A DNA stretch of 64,000 nucleotides from Pelobates cultripes (lineage: Eukaryota > Chordata > Amphibia > Anura > Pelobatidae): NCBI GenBank assembly GCA_933207985.1, contig OW240916.1:266503566-266567565 (forward strand), written 5' to 3'. Below the pieces are notes generated by a model. It saw only the letters and a list, made by a program, of their open reading frames with translations. It did no database searches and was not told where the DNA came from. The translations under genes were made by a program, and so were the position numbers. This document shows, one piece after another, positions 45,302 through 55,740 of the stretch. How positions within the stretch are numbered: the stretch's first letter is position 1; every line of letters begins with the position of its first letter.

Positions 45302-45401
45302 NNNNNNNNNNNNNNNNNNNNNNNNNNNNNNNNNNNNNNNNNNNNNNNNNNNNNNNNNNNNNNNNNNNNNNNNNNNNNNNNNNNNNNNNNNNNNNNNNNN
45401 N
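45302..45401. other. Assembly gap (100 N)
   Basis: Exactly 100 N, so a gap of unknown real size. It falls inside an LTR that has a near-identical partner 6 kb away. Confidence 0.98.
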
Positions 45402-45969
45402 AGAAACAAAAATAGTGTATCACTGTATAATATAGAATTATTGCACAAATAAAATTGCAAATAAAATTGCACTCATAGGATGAAGTGTGGTAAATCACCT
45501 TAGGGTCTCTAAACAGTGTCTAAATTGTTTTGGTAGAAGCAGAATTGTCCTTTTTGTCATGTAGCGTTTAACAAAAATTATATGAATGAAAATGGTCTTA
45601 TAACCTGCCTACAGCTACTTGTAAGGACATTGATGACATTTTTTTTTAATGATGCATTCATAAAATGCCACCAAATAGTTGAAGTTGTATTTATATTTGG
45701 AATTCACTATGCATAAAATACAGGTACACTAAATATATTTACATGACATGACATTGCAGTTGCGGTCTATAATTTTATAAGCTCATCGTACTAAGAGCTG
45801 CCCCAATCATGTATTGACCTTACTTCATGGAAGCTCACACTTTGATACTGTATCTGCATATGTACTATGGATTTATATACTCTACTTGATTAATTTGTGC
45901 CAAAGTTCTATCAACTGACCCCTTTTCAAAACACCAGTGGAAATTTAAGTAGAAAAAAGGTACATGCCT
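45402..45969. other. No gene seen
   Basis: AT-rich. Minus-strand frames that cross the gap are artefacts. Confidence 0.6.
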
Positions 45970-46655
45970 TTATATATTACAAGATTCCTCCAGATCTTCA
46001 GATAATAACCCAAAAAATACAACAATCTACAGACATAAAATAAAAATATACATAGAGTAGTACTAATTTAAAAACATAGATTTATTATGTTCAATGTTGC
46101 ACTCTCCAAATGTATGGCTAACAGACAAATTATTGCCAAATGAAACATATATATTATTTTTTTTTAATAAAAGATTGAGATTTTGCAATCTACACTGTCT
46201 ATTCCACAAATATCATATTTCATTAACTCATTTCCATACAGTTTACGGAAATTGAGGTCACTAATTTAAACAAAGCACATTTTATGTTTGTCGTATGTCA
46301 ACTTCATTTTAATAGCCCTCTATAAGTGTATTATCAGTGCATATTCCACATTTTTACAACAATAATTAATTGTATTCTTGTATTTTGCAATGCGCATAAT
46401 TATTCAGTATTTATGGGTACATATTTGTCCCAGCTAATGCATACACACATGTTACAGTAATTTAAACATTGCTGGATAAAACAAACAATGTTCCTCTGAA
46501 AATAAGAAAAAGCATATATTAACTGTTACTTTCACTATGTTTTTAATTCTATTCATTATGTGTACACCAATAAAAATTAAGAACAACTGAAACAAATACA
46601 AAATTATAAAATGCTGGAGGACCAAGACTAAAATATCCTTTTTATATAAGAGATT
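45970..46655. repeat. Duplicated segment, copy A
   Basis: From ATTACAAGATTCCTCCAGAT to about TTATAAAATGCTGGA this stretch matches 48914-49565, with scattered substitutions and small indels (by eye near 90%). AT-rich, no coding. Confidence 0.85.
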
Positions 46656-46954
46656 TTTTACTAAACAATTGATCAGTTGGTATAGCGGAATTGTAAAAAT
46701 CTATCCAACGTAGGTTCTTTTACAAGTAAGTTATTTTACCTGTGGCTACTAATTCATTATGCTTTTCTATTGGCAAACTTGTCGCATAGTCTTTAATTTG
46801 TCCTTTTGCAGAAAAGAAGACAACTAAAACTTTTTTGAGAAAAGGAGTTGGTGTCATTCATCATGTCTCTACCTTTCTAGCTCACAGCCATAGGGGGTTG
46901 GGGGGATCAAGTGTGATCCTGATTAGTAATTTATTCTGAAAATATTTAAGTGCT

Positions 46955-47335
46955 TCAATTGAAAGATTTATGGGTCCATTAGAATAGGCTGCAATTGGAC
47001 CACCTCACATAAGTGGTGAACTGTCTTCCAAAATGCAGTAAGATGTGGACATGTCCACCACACTGCAAACCACACATATGCCAACAAAGGTCTAATCGTG
47101 TATGCCCTATGCGGTGGAGTGAAACAGGCATAACATATCATTTGAGCATTGTTTTGATTCCCTGTATAGCAACACACACCAATACCTTAGTTGTATATTT
47201 CCACATATAATTCCAATCATCTCCTGTGATTTCACCACCCGGGTAAGCGTCCCATCTTTGTACATATAGAAGATCATTCCAGTCTACAACAGGTGATAGT
47301 GAGGAGTAAAGCACAGAAAAGGCAAACATAACAAT
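46955..47335 (-). pseudogene. C-terminal scrap of an L1/Tx1-type LINE ORF2
   Basis: Minus-strand pieces read DDWNYMWKYTTKVL, then, after a shift, YAVWWTCPHL-like text (AVWWTCPHLTAFWKTVHHL). The W-x-W-x-CPH-x-x-x-FW pattern is the cysteine-containing C-terminus of L1/Tx1 ORF2 proteins. Frame shifts and lack of RT show an old fragment. It lies between the two duplicated segments. Confidence 0.5.
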
Positions 47336-47348
47336 TACCCAAACTTTA

Positions 47349-48911
47349 CAGGGAGTGCAGAATTATTAGGCAAGTTGTATTTTTGAGGATTAATTTTATT
47401 ATTGAACAACAACCATGTTCTCAATGAACCCAAAAAACTCATTAATATCAAAGCTGAATATTTTTGGAAGTAGTTTTTAGTTTGTTTTTAGTTATAGCTA
47501 TGTTAGGGGGATATCTGTGTGTGCAGGTGACTATTACTGTGCATAATTATTAGGCAACTTAACAAAAAACAAATATATACCCATTTCAATTATTTATTAT
47601 TACCAGTGAAACCAATATAACATCTCAACATTCACAAATATACATTTCTGACATTCAAAAACAAAACAAAAACAAATCAGTGACCAATATAGCCACCTTT
47701 CTTTGCAAGGACACTCAAAAGCCTGCCATCCATGGATTCTGTCAGTGTTTTGATCTGTTCACCATCAACATTGCGTGCAGCAGCAACCACAGCCTCCCAG
47801 ACACTGTTCAGAGAGGTGTACTGTTTTCCCTCCTTGTAAATCTCACATTTGATGATGGACCACAGGTTCTCAATGGGGTTCGGATCAGGTGAACAAGGAG
47901 GCCATGTCATTAGATTTTCTTCTTTTATACCCTTTCTTGCCAGCCACACTGTGGAGTACTTGGACGCGTGTGATGGAGCATTGTCCTGCATGAAAATCAT
48001 GTTTTTCTTGAAGGATGCAGACTTCTTCCTGTACCACTGCTTGAAGAAGGTGTCTTCCAGGAACTGGCAGTAGGACTGGGAGTTGAGCTTGACTCCATCC
48101 TCAACCCGAAAAGGCCCCACAAGCTCATCTTTGATGATACCAGCCCAAACCAGTACTCCACCTCCACCTTGCTGGCGTCTGAGTCGGACTGGAGCTCTCT
48201 GCCCTTTACCAATCCAGCCACGGGCCCATCCATCTAGCCCATCAAGACTCACTCTCATTTCATCAGTCCATAAAACCTTAGAAAAATCAGTCTTGAGATA
48301 TTTCTTGGCCCAGTCTTGACGTTTCAGCTTGTGTGTCTTGTTCAGTGGTGGTCGTCTTTCAGCCTTTCTTACCTTGGCCATGTCTCTGAGTATTGCACAC
48401 CTTGTGCTTTTGGGCACTCCAGTGATGTTGCAGCTCTGAAATATGGCCAAACTGGTGGCAAGTGGCATCGTGGCAGCTGCACGCTTGACTTTTCTCAGTT
48501 CATGGGCAGTTATTTTGCGCCTTGGTTTTTCCACACGCTTCTTGCGACCCTGTTGACTATTTTGAATGAAACGCTTGATTGTTCGATGATCACGCTTCAG
48601 AAGCTTTGCAATTTTAAGAGTGCTGCATCCCTCTGCAAGATATCTCACTATTTTTGACTCTTCTGAGCCTGTCAAGTCCTTCTTTTGACCCATTTTGCCA
48701 AAGGAAAGGAAGTTGCCTAATAATTATGCACACCTGATATAGGGTGTTGATGTCATTAGACCACACCCCTTCTCATTACAGAGATGCACATCACCTAATA
48801 TGCTTAAATGGTAGTAGGCTTTCGAGCCTATACAGCTTGGAGTAAGACAACATGCATAAAGAGGATGATGTGGTCAAAATACTCATTTGCCTAATAATTC
48901 TGCACTCCCTG
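47349..48911. mobile_element. Tc1/mariner transposon with intact transposase
   Basis: Bounded by CAGGGAGTGCAGAATTATTA and its complement, with the TA target duplicated at 47347-47348 and 48912-48913. 1563 bp. The outer 25 bp are perfect inverted repeats. A related inner copy (ATAATTATTAGGCAACTT) occurs near 47541 and, inverted, near 48710, an IR/DR layout like that of fish and frog Tc1-like elements. All parts needed for transposition appear present. Confidence 0.93.
47677..48693 (-). CDS. Tc1/mariner transposase, D-x37-E type
   Basis: 338 codons, uninterrupted, ATG at 48691-48693; the usual length for the superfamily. Two helix-turn-helix regions in the first ~115 residues (EESKIVRYLAEGCSTLKIAK; a second after RKITAHELRKVKRAA) bind the terminal repeats, with a basic GRKKRVEKPRRK hook between them. 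Catalytic acidic residues: D144 (LWTDEMRV), D237 (MQDNAPSH) and E275 (NPIENLW). Between the last two lie 37 residues, three more than in classic Tc1, because of an insertion around KGIKEEN. A Gly-rich box, RRQQGGGGV, is at 172-180. A basic KKRVEK stretch may act as nuclear signal. It probably cuts and pastes the element in the nucleus. Confidence 0.93.
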   Translation of the reverse strand: MGQKKDLTGSEESKIVRYLAEGCSTLKIAKLLKRDHRTIKRFIQNSQQGRKKRVEKPRRKITAHELRKVKRAAATMPLATSLAIFQSCNITGVPKSTRCAILRDMAKVRKAERRPPLNKTHKLKRQDWAKKYLKTDFSKVLWTDEMRVSLDGLDGWARGWIGKGQRAPVRLRRQQGGGGVLVWAGIIKDELVGPFRVEDGVKLNSQSYCQFLEDTFFKQWYRKKSASFKKNMIFMQDNAPSHASKYSTVWLARKGIKEENLMTWPPCSPDPNPIENLWSIIKCEIYKEGKQYTSLNSVWEAVVAAARNVDGEQIKTLTESMDGRLLSVLAKKGGYIGH

Positions 48912-48913
48912 TA

Positions 48914-49565
48914 GATATTACAAGATTCCTCCAGATCTTCAGATAATCACTCACAAAATACAACAATCTACAGACATAAAACAAAAATATACATAGAGTA
49001 GTACTAATTTAAAAATGTATATTTATTATGTTCAATGTTGCACTCTCAAAATGGCTAACAAACAAACTATTGCCAATTTAAACATGTATATTATTAATTT
49101 TAATAAAAGATTGAGATTTTCCACAAATATATTGTCTGTTCCACAAATATCTTATTTCATCAACGTATTTCCATACAGTTTATGGAAATTGAGGTCACTA
49201 ATTTAAACAAAGCACATTTTATGTTTGTCATATGTCAGCTTCAATTTATTAGCCCTCTATAAGTGTATTATCAGTGCAGATTCCACATATTTACAAAAAT
49301 ACAACTTGCATAATTATTCCGTATTTATGAGTGCATTTATTCCCAGATAATGCATACACACTTTACAGTAATTCAAACATTGCTGGATAAAACAAACAGT
49401 GTTCCTCCCAAAATAAGAAACAGCATATATTAACTCTCTTTGACAATGTTTTGATTACTATTCATGATGTATATACCAATAAAAAATTAAGAACAACTAA
49501 AACAAGTACAACATTATAAAATGGTGGATAACTCAGAATAAACATCCTTAGATATATGAGATTGA
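48914..49565. repeat. Duplicated segment, copy B
   Basis: Second copy of 45970-46655, starting directly after the TA of the Tc1 insertion. It holds small deletions relative to copy A. Confidence 0.85.
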
Positions 49566-49900
49566 AAAATAATCTAAAATTGCATGTGTGTGGAGTAAAG
49601 ATAGACAATACCATATAGTACAAAAAATACTTTCACAATGCACCTGAACAGCGAAGCCACCAAAGTATCAGAGATCATGTCTGCTATAAGAGATAATTGC
49701 TGAGGTGCAGACCATTTTCATCCAGTTTTATGCTGAGGTGCAGACCATCTTTATCCAGTGTAGCGGTAGCCCTTCAGTTGCAGAAATAGTTTCCATGTCC
49801 TCAGCAAGGCAGGGCCGAGGCCGAGGACCATAAGGATCCATGAAAAGTACAGCGCACCAAATATGCATAGAGTCAAGGTGTGCCACAGCCAAGAATGTGT
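49566..49900. other. No gene; short direct repeat
   Basis: TGCTGAGGTGCAGACCAT occurs twice at about 49699 and 49732. Nothing else is recognised. Confidence 0.6.
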
Positions 49901-50040
49901 TTTTCCTGGCTATTATTCATGGCAGCATTTAACATATGGGTTTAGCTCCTCCCTCCAACCCTCAGGACAGGAAACACAATCAATTAAACAATTAAGCCTA
50001 CCTTCCTCTAGTATATTAGGTACCCCAGTATCCCCCACAC
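49901..50040 (+). repeat. DIRS left inverted terminal repeat
   Basis: TTTTCCTGGCTATTATTCAT, GGGTTTAGCTCCTCCCTCC, TAGTATATTAGGTACCCCAG: each is found inverted in 55209-55345. Confidence 0.9.
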
Positions 50041-50642
50041 CTCAGTCTTTTCCTGTCCTCCTAGCCCTAGGACAGTTTAAATATTTTTTTTTTCCAGTTT
50101 CTTTTGAATGAGTTTTTATTTTTTGCTCACCTGACCATGTTTTATATGGTCTTGTCCCTTTGGAGGTCAGCCTCCCTCCTCAGGAAGCCCAGGCACATGT
50201 AGCCCAATCTCCATGGAGTTGGGAACCCCTGGGAGCCTGGGTGGTTAGTTCCACAGGCTGTGGGAATCCTCTGCCATCCAGTGTGTGCTGCAGACCTCGA
50301 TCAGACGATCAGCATAAGGGTAAGACGCTCGCGCATGCGCAATGCGTCCGACCGGACCCAGAGTGAAGTTTGCCCCTTTCCAAAATGGCGGTTTAGCGAT
50401 CTCGCGACCGAAGTGCGCATGCGCGATCATTTAAAGGTACAGAGCGGGAAATTTGAAATGGCGGTATTTAGCCTAAAAAACGCTCGTTTCCGTTCCCTTT
50501 AAAGATACAGTGCTCTAGTAGACTGTTCTTAAAGCTCTGCAGGTAAGAGAATTACTTATATTACTTATATTTTGAAATCTTCATAATATTGGGCTGGGAA
50601 TACATTTTTTATTATTTTAACGTTCTTAGCCCTACAGTCAGT

Positions 50643-50695
50643 ATGGATCCTTCATCCCCTTCTGCAAGATCAACGAGATCTGCTATAGGTCATAG
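50643..50695 (+). CDS. Candidate first exon of DIRS gag
   Basis: ATG at 50643 starts 17 codons and two bases ending in CATAG, followed by GTGAGC. The Ser/Arg-rich content (DPSSPSARSTRS) matches the Ser/Arg/Pro-rich start of the main gag frame. If joined to 50780 the reading phase is kept. This is inference from sequence only. Without splicing the frame stops at once. Confidence 0.5.
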
Positions 50696-50779
50696 GTGAG
50701 CAATATTTTTTCTTGGTTTCTTCACGTTACTAAAAAGAGTGCACAGAGGGTACAGTCTTATGACTTCTGTATCTTACAG
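50696..50779 (+). other. Candidate 84-bp intron in DIRS gag
   Basis: Starts GTGAGC and ends TATCTTACAG, with pyrimidine-rich TTTTTTCTTGGTTTCTTC inside and TTACTAA as a possible branch site. Phase is kept across the junction. An alternative start without splicing is the ATG at 50760, in the same frame. Confidence 0.5.
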
Positions 50780-52097
50780 CCCTCGTGACCGGTCCTGTCC
50801 CAGATCCCCATCGAGGAGAAGGGAGAAACCGGCAGCCTGCCCTGGATGCGGAGCAAGGCTTTTGGATAACTGCAGGCTCTGCAGGAAATGCTTAACCATG
50901 GTTGCAGGAGAATCTGATCGCCAGAGGTCACCACAAGCCTCTACCTCCTCAGCCAAGGATATTGCTTATTGGATTAAGCAGGCAGTGGTTGAGGGAATTG
51001 CTGAATCCCACAAGATCAAGAGATCAAGAGGGGAAAACTTTGGCGTGGATTCAGATCAGTCTGACGATGAATACAGACAGACTTCATCTTACCTGGATTT
51101 GGAGCCAATCTCGTCCAGTGAAGAGGAGTATATGGAACAACCTTGCTCCTTGGACTCCAAAGCTATGGAGCATTTGATTATGGCTGTTAGAAGAACATTG
51201 GATTTGCCGGAAGAAACCAGAGAATGTTCAGCTTCTGACAGACACTTTGGAGATTTACATAAGAAAAGACCTTCCTTTCCAGTCCACAGCTCTATTAAAG
51301 ACCTGATGAGGAACGAGTGGCAAATTCCTAGTAAGAGGATTACTAGTCAGGGTCGGCTTTCGAAGCTATATCCGATTAAAGAGGAGGATTCCAGATTGTG
51401 GACTACGGTCCCCAAAGTTGATGCTCCTATCATTAAGGTTGCTAAAAGATCCACGCTACCAATCGATAGCAATGCTTCCCTTAAGGAGCCCATGGATAAA
51501 AGGATTGATGCTGATTTATCTAAAGCTTTCATGACAGCGGGTTTAGGTTGCCATCCAGCTGTGTCCATTTCGGCTTTGTCCAGAGCCATGCGTTCCTGGT
51601 TGCTTGACTTGGAGGATGACATAGATAAAGGTGTCAGTAGACGTCAGATGACGGAATCCTTAAGAGATATCAAACTCGCCAGTGACTGGCTTTTGGAATC
51701 CTCCACTGACCTCATTAGAATTCTTTCTAAGGTTATGGCACATTCAGTCACCGCTAGAAGGGCGCTTTGGCTAAGATCCTGGGGGGCAGACCTGTCATCC
51801 AAGAATAATTTATGCTCAATTCCCTTTATGGGAGAAGTGCTTTTTGGGAAACCTCTGGACGAAGCTATTAAAAAAGCGGCAGAGGTTAAACAGGTCATGC
51901 TGCCACAAGATAGGCGTTCAAAGAGACCTCGTCTGGACCGTAGACCTTTTAGGGATCAAGGCTACTTTAGGGAAAGTAAGACTTACAGGCCAGGCAGAGA
52001 ATTCTCAAGGAATTCCAATTGGAAGAGCGGCCTGAATGGAAAATCCTCTACGGGCAAGACGCAGACCTCTTCCTTTCGCCCCAACAAGCAATTCTGA
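50760..52097 (+). CDS. gag: DIRS Gag-like protein
   Basis: The open frame runs from about 50739 with no stop to 52097. The start is either an ATG at 50760 or a spliced leader. After an Arg/Ser/Pro-rich start there is a Cys cluster, CPGCGARLLDNCRLCRKC, with two CxxC pairs, as in other vertebrate DIRS Gags. A variable acidic middle (SDQSDDEY, SSSEEEYMEQP) follows. The C-terminal helical part (ALSRAMRSWLLDLEDDI, LIRILSKVMAHSVTARRALWLRSW, SIPFMGEVLFGKPLDEAIKK) is well conserved in the family and probably forms the capsid. The tail is Arg/Lys/Ser-rich and likely binds RNA. It overlaps the pol frame by about 60 bases. No damage is visible. Confidence 0.88.
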   Translation: MTSVSYSPRDRSCPRSPSRRREKPAACPGCGARLLDNCRLCRKCLTMVAGESDRQRSPQASTSSAKDIAYWIKQAVVEGIAESHKIKRSRGENFGVDSDQSDDEYRQTSSYLDLEPISSSEEEYMEQPCSLDSKAMEHLIMAVRRTLDLPEETRECSASDRHFGDLHKKRPSFPVHSSIKDLMRNEWQIPSKRITSQGRLSKLYPIKEEDSRLWTTVPKVDAPIIKVAKRSTLPIDSNASLKEPMDKRIDADLSKAFMTAGLGCHPAVSISALSRAMRSWLLDLEDDIDKGVSRRQMTESLRDIKLASDWLLESSTDLIRILSKVMAHSVTARRALWLRSWGADLSSKNNLCSIPFMGEVLFGKPLDEAIKKAAEVKQVMLPQDRRSKRPRLDRRPFRDQGYFRESKTYRPGREFSRNSNWKSGLNGKSSTGKTQTSSFRPNKQF

Positions 52098-53316
52098 AGG
52101 TGGCTTACTCCAGGTTCCTCGAGTGGGAGCACGTCTTTCATTCTTTCAGAGGGCCTGGGAAATCATTCCAGATGCTTGGGTAAGATCCATTATCACCGGA
52201 GGTTATCATCTGGAATTCGACGAATATCCACCTCCACCAAGGTTTATTCGCACAAGGCTTCCAGCCAACATCCGAAAACGAGAGGTTTTGACTCTTTATG
52301 TCAACAATCTTCTTATGGAAGAGGCCATCATACCTGTACCCATAAAAGAAAGATTCCAGGGATATTATTCCCCCCTGTTCTTGGTCAAGAAGCCAGAGGG
52401 AAAATGGAGGCCTATTTTAGATCTCCACCAGCTCAACCTTTATCTGAGAGTCAGAAAATTTCGTATGGAATCCATTCGCTCCATCATTCCGGTTGTTCAT
52501 CATCGAGATTGGATGATATCAGTGGACCTCAGGGATGCATATTTTCATGTTCCTATCACGTTCACCCATTAAAGGTTTCTCAGGTTTTGTGTCCGGAAGG
52601 AACACTTTCAATTTCAGGCCCTTCCTTTTGGTATAAGTACGGCCCCGAGGACCTTCTCGAAGGTTCTGGTCACCATCATTGCTTTGCTCAGAAAAGAAGG
52701 TGTAGCGGTGTTTCACTACCTGGACGACATCCTGGTAGTGGCCCCGGACCTAGCATCAATGTTCCAACACAGGCAATTAGTCCTCGACACTCTATCTCAT
52801 TTCGGTTGGCTCATCAATTACGAGAAGAGTCACTTGCATCCTTCAAGAGAACTGATATTCCTGGGAGCAAATTTCAATACAGACACGGCGATTGTATCCC
52901 TCTCTCACGACAGAAAGATCAGACTTCGAGATCGGATAAGAGACTTCAGACTAAAGACTTCAGCCTCGGCAAGAGAGTTTATGAGACTTCTGGGGACTCT
53001 TTCCTCTACGATAGAACTTGTCAGGTGGGCTCAGTGGAACCTTCCCCCTCTTCAACAATTTTTTCTAAAAAATTTCAGGACAGACTCCAGGGAGTGGGAG
53101 ACGCTGATTCGCATTCCTTTGGTTCTGAAGCAGAAGCTTCTTTGGTGGATGTCGTGGGAAAATCTCTCCAGAGGGTTCCCCTTGCGGGAAATAGATTGGG
53201 TGGTCATTACGACAGATGCCAGTCTAACAGGTTGGGGGGCACATTTCGGCAATCAATTTTTCAAGCAAAATGGCCTCCAAGAACTCAAGGCTTGCCTTCC
53301 AACATCAGGGAGCTAA
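52036..53316 (+). pseudogene. pol: DIRS reverse transcriptase and RNase H start
   Basis: Frame +1. N-terminal RT part: YSPLFLVKKPEGKWRPILDL and SVDLRDAYFHVPI with the first palm Asp. An in-phase TAA at 52570-52572 then breaks the frame. It continues in the same phase with PFGISTAPRTF-like text, HYLDDILVVAPD (YLDD), INYEKSHL and FLGA. RNase H starts with VITTDASLTGWGAHFG. Near 53255-53265, in a T-run, the frame shifts: the rest of RNase H is in the next frame. The enzyme would copy the circular DIRS genome, but two lesions make this copy inactive. Confidence 0.9.
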
Positions 53317-53909
53317 GAGCAACCTTTCTGGCGCTTCTTCATTTTCAGCATCTCATCAGGCATTGCTGGATCAAGTTGAGAGTGGACAACAAGGCGGCTG
53401 CTGCCTACATAAACCATCAAGGCGGAACAAGGAGTGTAGCCCTGATGAGAGAGATAGTTCCCATTATGACCTGGGCTCAGAATCATGTGGAAGGCCTGTG
53501 TGCCATCTATCTCCCAGGGAAGGAGAATGTAATAGCGGATTTCCTCAGCAGACATCGGATAGAGGCTTCAGAATGGCAACTTTCCAGGAGGATCTTCGCT
53601 CAGTTGGTCCAGAAGTGGGGTCTTCCCCAAGTAGACCTCATGGCGACCTTTCGGAATGCGCAGGTTCCATGCTTTGTGTTGAGGAGATACCATCCAAAGG
53701 CGGTTGCTCAGGATGCTCTATCCATCAATTGGGTATTCGATCTGGCTTACGTTTTTCCTCCAATTCCCCTCATCCACGCTGTTCTGAGAAAGATCTCCAA
53801 GGAACATTGCAAGGTGATAGCTGTACTTCCATTCTGGCCTCGTCGCCCTTGGTTTCCCCTGTTACAGAGGACCTGCCTTGGGAACTTCCAGTCTCAGAAG
53901 ACCTGCTGA
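53262..53909 (+). pseudogene. pol: DIRS RNase H end and following conserved domain
   Basis: Continues Pol after the shift: NIRELRATFLALLHF, RVDNKAAAAYINHQGG (second RNase H Asp) and GKENVIADFLSR. Then comes the segment VDLMATFRNAQVPCF ... ALSINWVFDLAYVFPP ... VIAVLPFWPRRPWFPLL, present in DIRS Pols after RNase H and related in position to the methyltransferase-like domain. It stays open to 53907-53909 and overlaps the recombinase frame by about 30 bases. Confidence 0.85.
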
Positions 53910-54996
53910 TCCAGGGTCCAGTGTTTCATCCGGAGCCTCACAAATTCAGGCTCCATGCATGGCTATTGAGAGGAAGTCTCTAGTTGAACATGGCCTTTCG
54001 GACCAGGTTATCTCTACCCTGTTACGTTCCAGGAATCCTTCTACTTCTTCTACTTACCATAAGATATGGGAAACCTTTGCTCGATGGTGTAATTCCACGG
54101 TTCAAGAATTAGGTTCTCCTTCCGTGTCTCAGGTTTTGGGTTTCCTGCAAGCAGGCCTGGAGAGGGGCCTTCAACTTAACACGCTTAAAGTGCACTGCTC
54201 TGCTCTTTCAGCTCTTTCCAGTGTTCGTTGGGCATTGAATCCTATTGTAATTCGCTTCTTCAAAGCAGTCATTAGGATCAGACCTCCTATCAAGGTATTC
54301 TCTGCTCCTTGGAATTTGCCTCTGGTTCTGCAGGCCTTGACGGAACATCCCTTCGAACCTATTGATGAGGTCTCTATGCAGGTTCTTTCTCTCAAGACCC
54401 TGTTGTTACTGGCCTTGGTATCTGCTAGGAGAATGTCAGATATTAGAGCACTGTCGCCTGAAGAACCGTTCACTACCTTCTTCGATGATAGAGTTGTGCT
54501 ACGGCCTAGACCTGAGTTCCTTCCTAAGGTTGTTACATCCTTTCATCTGAATCAAGAGATTGTCCTGCCAGGGTATTTTCAGGAGCCATCGTCTCCTGAG
54601 GAAGAAAGATGTCATACGCTAGACCTAAGGAGGTGTCTTTCCACATATATTTCACGCTCAGCTGATTGGAGAAAGTCTACCCAATTGTTTGTGATACCTT
54701 GGGGTTCTCGTAAAGGTGAAGCTGCCTCTGTCGCAACCCTTCATTCTTGGACAGTTCAGGCTATTTCTAAAGCTTACAGAGCTTAACAGGTTCCAGTTCC
54801 CAAGGACATCAAGGCACATTCCACAAGGTCCATTGCTACTTCATGGGCTGCAGAGTCAGGAGTTCCTGCAGAGAGCATCTGTAAAGCTGCCAATTGGTCA
54901 TCTTTAAAAACCTTTGTATACCACTACAGAGTGGATATCTCATCTCGTTCTGATTCAGAGTTTGGCCTATCGGTCCTGAACTCTTATAAGCCTTAA
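53878..54996 (+). pseudogene. DIRS tyrosine recombinase with internal stop
   Basis: 302 codons to a TAA at 54784-54786, then the same frame continues to 54994-54996. N-terminal helical part with LLRSRNPSTSSTYHKIWETF; first catalytic Arg in LVSARRMSDIRAL (about residue 184-185). After the stop come HSTRSIATSWA (the H-x-x-R box) and FVYHYRVDISSR with the likely nucleophilic Tyr. The stop separates the first Arg from the rest of the active site, so no working enzyme is made. Recombinases of this kind insert circular DIRS DNA without target duplication. Confidence 0.9.
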
Positions 54997-55059
54997 GTGG
55001 ATATTAAACAGTTTTTGTAGCATGACTTACCCTCCCTGAGTGGTTATTGCTTTGGTAAT

Positions 55060-55158
55060 CCCATATGTTAAATGCTGCCATGATTAGCCAGGAATAGAGA
55101 AAATGTATTGATACTTACCGTAATTTTCTTTTCCTGGCTATTATTCATGGCAGCATTT
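55060..55158 (+). repeat. DIRS internal complementary region
   Basis: The text AGCCAGGAATAGAGAAAATG, TTGATACTTACCGTAATTTT, CTTTTCCTGGCTATTATTCA joins complements of the right terminus (AATTACGGTAAGTATCAATA at 55348-55367) and of the left one. In DIRS this region is thought to guide circle formation. Confidence 0.85.
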
Positions 55159-55208
55159 GGTCTCCCACCCTCTCTTGGTTTATTTGTCTTGTTACTAGAC
55201 TGATGTAT

Positions 55209-55377
55209 GGGGGATACTGGGGTACCTAATATACTAGGGGAAGGTAGGCTTAATTGTTTAATTGATTGTGTTTCCTGTCCTGAGGGTTGGAGGGAGGAGC
55301 TAAACCCATATGTTAAATGCTGCCATGAATAATAGCCAGGAAAAGAAAATTACGGTAAGTATCAATAAATTTTCTCT
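55209..55377 (+). repeat. DIRS right inverted terminal repeat
   Basis: Inverse of 49901-50040, extended by AGAAAATTACGGTAAGTATC, which is matched only in the internal complementary region. Confidence 0.9.
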
Positions 55378-55544
55378 AGTCTTAAAAGTACCAAAGTAAA
55401 TTTCCAGGTGGAATTGGCTGTCCATATATAGTACCATAGCCCATCTTTTCCCCACTTTTGCTCTTTGTGTAGCCATTGTGTTTAAACTAGTTGGATAGCC
55501 AGTGCTCTGTTATGCTAATTCCTTTCCCTCAAATTTTTTTTGGG

Positions 55545-55740
55545 TATAATAAAAAAAAAAAATGTCCCCCTTTGTTTCTTCCTTTTTTGTTTTATTTTTC
55601 CCTTTTCTACTCCTTCTTTTTCTTTTTTTTTCCTTTTTTCTTCTTTTTCCCCTTTGGCTCCATTTATTTCTTCTCTTTTTTCTTCTCTTTTTTCCCTTCT
55701 TTTTATTTCCCCCTCTTTTTTTTTGTGTTAATTTGTTTAA
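55545..55740. repeat. Polypyrimidine (T/C) low-complexity tract
   Basis: Almost pure T and C for about 180 bases on the plus strand. Frames on both strands are composition artefacts. Confidence 0.9.

Larger units (their letters stand above)
49901..55377 (+). mobile_element. DIRS-type tyrosine-recombinase retrotransposon
   Basis: About 5.5 kb. Left end (TTTTCCTGGCTATTATTCAT...) and right end are inverted repeats of roughly 140 bp (49905-50037 with 55209-55345). An internal complementary region before the right end repeats the junction of both termini. Gag, RT-RNase H and tyrosine recombinase frames follow in the order known for DIRS. No target-site duplication is expected and none is seen. 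Coding frames carry two stops and one shift, so this copy is inactive but young-looking. Confidence 0.93.

Noticed and set aside
45173..45498. Minus-strand frames crossing the N gap
   Set aside because: Half of the codons are N; the rest is LTR.
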